NCBI RefSeq assembly: GCF_006352025.1
Contig: NZ_CP040936.1
Location: forward strand, 3,164,001-3,228,000
Origin: Hymenobacter sp. DG01
GTDB lineage: Bacteria; Bacteroidota; Bacteroidia; Cytophagales; Hymenobacteraceae
Reading direction: 5' to 3'
DNA length: 64,000 bases
Shown: positions 60,391 to 64,000 of the stretch, in pieces
How positions within the stretch are numbered: the first letter of the stretch is position 1
Layout: each line of letters begins with the position of its first letter
Position numbers and translations under genes: made by a program
The notes under the pieces: model-generated
The model's input: the letters and a program-made list of their open reading frames with translations, nothing else
Told to the model about the DNA's origin: nothing
Databases searched by the model: none

Positions 60391-61461
60391 TTAGTGAGCG
60401 TGAGCATGGGCCGGCTCGGCACCATCGCCACCACCCATCTGGTAATCCGCATCGTGGTGTTCCTCTACCGCACCACCGATGTACATGGCCGTCAGCAGGG
60501 TGAAGATGTAGGCCTGCAGAATGGCTACCAGCAATTCGAGCATGTTAATGAACAGACCGAAAGCCAGCGTTACGGGGGCTACACCAATATTGCGGAAAAT
60601 GAAGATGAGCGAGATAAAGCTCAGAATTACAATGTGGCCGGCCGTGATGTTGGCAAACAAACGCACCATCAGGGAGAAGGGCTTCACGAAGATGCCGATG
60701 ATTTCTACCGGAATCATGATGGGCAGCAGGGCCTTCGGTACGCCGGGGGTAGCGAAGATGTGGTGCCAGTAGTTCTTGTTGGAGCTGAACAGGGTGATGA
60801 GCAGGGTCAGCACGGCCAGGGTCAGCGTCACGGCAATGTTGCCGGTAAGGTTAGCGCCACCGGGTACCAGACCCAGCAGGTTGTTGAACCAGATAAAGAA
60901 GAACACCGTCAGCAGGTAGGGCATATAGCGCTCATACTTCGGGCCGATAGACTTCTTAGCTACCTCGTCGCGAACAAAGACGATAATAGGCTCAAAGAAG
61001 GATTGGATGCCTTTGGGAGCCCCCGAGCCGCGCTTGGCATAGCCCCGAGCCACGGAGGTAAACACGAGCAAGAGCAGCGCTGCGCTCAGCATCAGGGAGG
61101 CTACGTTCTTGGTAATCGAGAAATCGTACACCTTGCTGCCATCCTCTGACACTAGGTGCTCATGCTCCAGCTTCAGGCCCTCGTAGGTTTTACCCTCGGC
61201 CAGCTGTGAGGAAGAGAATACGCTTAGGCCTTTACCGGGCCGGAAGGCAATAACCGGAAGCGGAAGGGTCAGGTGCGTGCCGTGCTCTTCATCGCCCAGG
61301 GTAGCGAAATGCCACTCATGTGCATCGCCAATGTGATGCAGAATCATGTCGCCTGGGCTGAAGGCCTCCTTATCCGTGGCTTCCTCCTGCGTAGAGGTCG
61401 GTTCGTTGGCGTACACCGAGAACGAGAACAGGCACAAGAGAGCTAAAAGTAAGCGCTTCAT
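60391..61461 (-). CDS. atpB: ATP synthase F0 subunit a, with N-terminal extension
   Basis: A 356-residue subunit a. The essential arginine is Arg267 in FSLMVRLFANITAGH. About 100 residues precede the first core helix: a signal-like helix (LLLALLCLFSFSVYANEP) and a His-containing, probably periplasmic segment, a feature of Bacteroidota AtpB. A His-rich tail (EEHHDADY to AHAHAH) ends the protein. Core helices follow IGPKYERYMPYLLTVFFFIW. Confidence 0.95.
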   Translation of the reverse strand: MKRLLLALLCLFSFSVYANEPTSTQEEATDKEAFSPGDMILHHIGDAHEWHFATLGDEEHGTHLTLPLPVIAFRPGKGLSVFSSSQLAEGKTYEGLKLEHEHLVSEDGSKVYDFSITKNVASLMLSAALLLLVFTSVARGYAKRGSGAPKGIQSFFEPIIVFVRDEVAKKSIGPKYERYMPYLLTVFFFIWFNNLLGLVPGGANLTGNIAVTLTLAVLTLLITLFSSNKNYWHHIFATPGVPKALLPIMIPVEIIGIFVKPFSLMVRLFANITAGHIVILSFISLIFIFRNIGVAPVTLAFGLFINMLELLVAILQAYIFTLLTAMYIGGAVEEHHDADYQMGGGDGAEPAHAHAH

Positions 61462-61494
61462 TCAGAGGGGGTTAGGGACATTTTCACAAAATCT

Positions 61495-61902
61495 TCATTT
61501 TGTGGTTTCACCCGGTTTTGAAAACGGGCGCAAGTTAGTCAGAACGCTCCAGACTTCAAACCCAGTAAAGAGAAAATACAACAGGAAGAAGCTGCCCAAA
61601 AACGCCCACTGCCCGTTGCCTTCCCGGCCTCCGCCAGCAAAAAGGTACACTAGCACCAGCGTAAGCGACAAAAGCAGGCGTGCAACCATGCTCCCGAAAT
61701 ACGCGACCATAAAGTTTTGTGCGTTGGCTTGCACCAGCTTTGCCGTAATCCAATAGGTCAGCAAGGTGAGCAGAGCAAAAAAGCTGAAGGTGTACACCGT
61801 AAACGGATGCACAATGCGCGGGCCAAACTGGGAGTAAAGAGCATAGAGCGCAAACCCGAGTAGCAGGCAGAAGAGCAGGTAGGGACGGAGAAAGGGTTTC
61901 AA
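61495..61902 (-). CDS. AtpI-like four-helix membrane protein
   Basis: A 135-residue protein with four hydrophobic helices (YLLFCLLLGFALYALY, YTFSFFALLTLLTYWI, MVAYFGSMVARLLLSLTLVL, FLGSFFLLYFLFTGFEVW). It sits between atpZ and atpB, as AtpI does in other phyla, where it may help c-ring assembly. Sequence similarity to AtpI is weak, so the role is inferred from context. Confidence 0.65.
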   Translation of the reverse strand: MKPFLRPYLLFCLLLGFALYALYSQFGPRIVHPFTVYTFSFFALLTLLTYWITAKLVQANAQNFMVAYFGSMVARLLLSLTLVLVYLFAGGGREGNGQWAFLGSFFLLYFLFTGFEVWSVLTNLRPFSKPGETTK

Positions 61903-62025
61903 GGCAAGTGAAGGGTAGGGTGCGTATGGCTGATGTAGCGGAGCAAATGCGGGACTTTCAGCAAATGGGGGCTTGTTCTGCAGTCTGCTGACCCATGCTG
62001 AAGCTGGCTATGTAGTAGCCACTCT

Positions 62026-62277
62026 TTACTGCTCTTTCGTGACGGAGCGGATTACATTATATAGGGCTGCAAACAGGCCCAGCAGCATCAGGCTCAGGGT
62101 AAACCAGGGCGTTTTGGTTTGAAAGTGCTTATCGAGCCAATAGCCGGCCCAGGTGCTCAGGCCGATGGTAGCTATCATTTGGGCGGCAATACCGGAGTAG
62201 CGGGCCACGGCGCGCATCCGGTCAGAGTTGCCTTCGGAATCGGGGCGCGGCTCTGAGGGAGGGAAAGGAGCAGACAT
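62026..62277 (-). CDS. atpZ: AtpZ/AtpI family protein
   Basis: An 83-residue protein with two helices. The signature AGYWLDKHFQTKTPWFTL (Gly-x-x-Leu-Asp followed by Thr-x-Pro) marks the AtpZ/AtpI family. It heads the ATP synthase operon and may aid ion (Mg/Ca) supply or rotor assembly. The N-terminal 20 residues are Pro/Glu/Ser-rich. Confidence 0.85.
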   Translation of the reverse strand: MSAPFPPSEPRPDSEGNSDRMRAVARYSGIAAQMIATIGLSTWAGYWLDKHFQTKTPWFTLSLMLLGLFAALYNVIRSVTKEQ

Positions 62278-62302
62278 ACGGGCAGCAGATGGGGTAGGAA
62301 CA

Positions 62303-62310
62303 CAAAGCTA
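62303..62310 (-). promoter_or_regulatory. -7 promoter element of the ATP synthase operon
   Basis: The minus strand reads TAGCTTTG, matching TAnnTTTG, 25 bases before the atpZ ATG. A clean -33 TTG at 19-21 bases is not seen. Confidence 0.45.
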
Positions 62311-62480
62311 CGCGGCACAGCGTTAGGAGTTGAACCGGCCAGTAGCAAGCATGGCGGGTCCGGGCGGAAACCTGTACTTTTACTCTGCTTGCTACGTTGA
62401 GGGAAGCACGGCCGGCCGAACGAATTAGGCTGGCGCCCGTGTTTTCTGTCCGCACTTTCCGCCCTCAGCTTTCCGCTGCT

Positions 62481-64000
62481 TTGACGACGACAACTTCCTT
62501 GCTTCTGCGCTACCTATCTGCTCCGGCCGCTTCCCTTCTGCTGGCGGCTGTGGTGGCTGGCTGTGCCTCCGAGCGGCCATCCTTGGTAGGACATGCCTAC
62601 GACAACGTGGTGGCCCGCGACAATGCTTATTTCCTGGCCCGCGAGAAAATGAAGGCCACGGAAGCCACGTTATACAAGGCCCGCCTCAACGACTACAACC
62701 GCGTCCTACCCCTATTCCCTACCCTGGATGACGCTACGGTTGGCCGGGTTACGGCCGACCTGGAAGACATCATCAAGAAGGCTTCTCTGCCCATCCAGCA
62801 CCGGCCGGGCTCTGACTGGACGGACGACAGCTACATCTTGGTAGGCAAGGCCCGCTTTTATAAAAAGGAGTATGAGGACGCCGCCAAGACGTTCAAGTAT
62901 GTCAATACCACCAGCAAGGACACCAATGCCCGGCACGAGGCCCTGATTTGGCTGATGCGCACCTTCCTGGCCACGAAGGAGCTGGAAAACGCGGCGGCCG
63001 TATCGGATATCCTGGACAAGGAAGAAGGCACGCTACCCAACGCTCGGGAGCTGTTTCTGACCCGCGCCGAGTTTTATCTGCTAACTGGCGAACAGGACCG
63101 GGCCATTGAGAACCTGGAGAAGGCCATTCCCTACATTGAGCCGAAGAATGAACAGTCGCGGACGCGCTACATTCTGGCCCAGCTCTACCAGACCCAGGGC
63201 CAGGACCAGAAGGCGTACGCTCAGCTCAACCAGATTCTGAAAAAGAATCCGCCCTACGAGCTGGATTTCTTTAGCAAGCTAATGCTAGGGCAGGTGTCGG
63301 ACCTAAACCAAACTGACCGGGTGCGGCTGGATAAGTACTTCGCCAAGCTGCTGAAAAACGCCAACAACAAAGAGTACCGCGACAAGATTTACTACGAAAT
63401 GGCGCGGCTGGAGTATCGCCAGCAGCGCTACCCGGCGGCGCTGGCCTTGCTAGAGAAGTCAGCACGTACGCCTTCCGCCAACCGCGCGCAAAAGTCCTAT
63501 GTCTATTTGCTGAGCGGGCGTATCTACTACGAAAACCTGCAGAAGTACCGGCTTGCAGCGGCCTATTATGACAGCACGGTGCAGGCCTTGCCGCGCGAGG
63601 CGCCCGAGTACGCCGCTATTTCGGAGCGGGCTGCTGTGCTCAAGGACTTTGCCCAGCAGCTGACTATTATAGAAACTCAGGACAGCCTGCAGACCCTGGC
63701 CCGGCTGGATTCGGCTACCCTGCGCACCCGCCTGACTTCCTACGCCCAGGCGGAGTTGGAAGCTCAGCGCCGGGCGGCAGAGCAGCTGGCGGCTCAGCAG
63801 GCGCGGCAGGAGCAGCGCGCCGGACAGCAGCTTACGGGCACCAGCGCGAGCCGGGATTTGCAGCCTGGGGTAAATACCGATGATTTTCTGGCGGGTAACA
63901 CCGGCATCAAATGGTACTTCGATAACCCTACCTCCCTGGGAACAGCGCGTAACGATTTTATCCGGCGCTGGGGCGACCGGCCGCTGCAGGATAACTGGCG
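62481..64000 (+). CDS. porW: T9SS periplasmic lipoprotein PorW/SprE-like (5' part; runs off the window)
   Basis: An open frame from about 62481 continues to the window end (about 506 codons seen). No ATG precedes the lipoprotein signal; TTG at 62481 (Cys28 in lipobox VAGC) or TTG at 62499 are the likely starts. TPR-like helical repeats follow, including KARFYKKEYEDAAKTFKY and REKMKATEATLYKARLNDY. A Gln/Ala/Arg-rich coil (about 420-455) precedes KWYFDNPTSLGTARNDF, a pattern found in PorW/SprE-type proteins of the type IX secretion and gliding machinery. It is divergent from the ATP synthase operon and links to the T9SS cargo in this window. Confidence 0.78.
   Translation, partial: MTTTTSLLLRYLSAPAASLLLAAVVAGCASERPSLVGHAYDNVVARDNAYFLAREKMKATEATLYKARLNDYNRVLPLFPTLDDATVGRVTADLEDIIKKASLPIQHRPGSDWTDDSYILVGKARFYKKEYEDAAKTFKYVNTTSKDTNARHEALIWLMRTFLATKELENAAAVSDILDKEEGTLPNARELFLTRAEFYLLTGEQDRAIENLEKAIPYIEPKNEQSRTRYILAQLYQTQGQDQKAYAQLNQILKKNPPYELDFFSKLMLGQVSDLNQTDRVRLDKYFAKLLKNANNKEYRDKIYYEMARLEYRQQRYPAALALLEKSARTPSANRAQKSYVYLLSGRIYYENLQKYRLAAAYYDSTVQALPREAPEYAAISERAAVLKDFAQQLTIIETQDSLQTLARLDSATLRTRLTSYAQAELEAQRRAAEQLAAQQARQEQRAGQQLTGTSASRDLQPGVNTDDFLAGNTGIKWYFDNPTSLGTARNDFIRRWGDRPLQDNW

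Overview
This 64 kb window is a chromosomal segment of a GC-rich member of the Bacteroidota, most likely a Hymenobacter-like cytophagale. The evidence is: type IX secretion (T9SS) C-terminal sorting domains on two large secreted proteins and a PorW/SprE-like lipoprotein at the right edge; a fused MurF-alanine racemase; DUF4230, DUF4834 and DUF5686 proteins; carboxypeptidase-regulatory-domain surface proteins; promoters of the TTG-N20-TAnnTTTG type; and the near absence of Shine-Dalgarno sites. The genus is an inference. I see no prophage, insertion sequence, CRISPR array or defence island. The region reads as core and niche genes in short operons.

Layout. 0-4 kb: a hydrolase and an RsmI-like methyltransferase converge on the ferrous iron operon feoAB. 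4-13 kb: a surface regulatory-domain protein, an OmpA lipoprotein, a TonB-dependent receptor paired with a secreted alpha/beta hydrolase that has lost its nucleophile, and MurF-Alr. 13-25 kb: an EamA/RarD transporter, YfhO, a PLP-dependent desulfhydrase/deaminase-like enzyme, a GT-C-like membrane protein, DUF4230, RecX, DUF5686, DUF4834 and an FkbM methyltransferase. 25.3 kb: tRNA-Thr(CGT). 25-29 kb: small envelope or hypothetical proteins, an NlpC/P60 peptidase, a DUF1232 protein and an acyl-carrier-like protein with Thr at the usual Ser attachment site. 29-36 kb: a TetR-TolC-HlyD-RND efflux operon with a candidate TetR operator. 36-44 kb: IspF, an M28 peptidase, LutB, a channel-like membrane protein and a T9SS cargo protein. 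44-56 kb: serine dehydratase, MsrB, NAD(P)HX repair, a UbiA-like protein, a frameshifted DUF6766 gene, inorganic pyrophosphatase, a PafA-like phosphatase, a HAD hydrolase and a 14-repeat T9SS propeller-like protein. 56-62.3 kb: ATP synthase genes atpZ-(atpI-like)-B-E-F-H-A-G, without atpD or atpC. 62.5 kb to the end: the start of a PorW/SprE-like T9SS lipoprotein.

The strongest things to follow up are local departures from family rules: a G8-tract frameshift that splits a DUF6766 gene, an acyl carrier protein with Thr45 instead of Ser, a hydrolase with Gly257 in the nucleophile elbow, a K+-channel-like protein with a degenerate filter, and an RND pump with apparent extra transmembrane helices. 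There is also a striking set of long, locus-specific inverted repeats between genes, including two inside the ATP synthase operon. I did not find a clear new multi-gene system.
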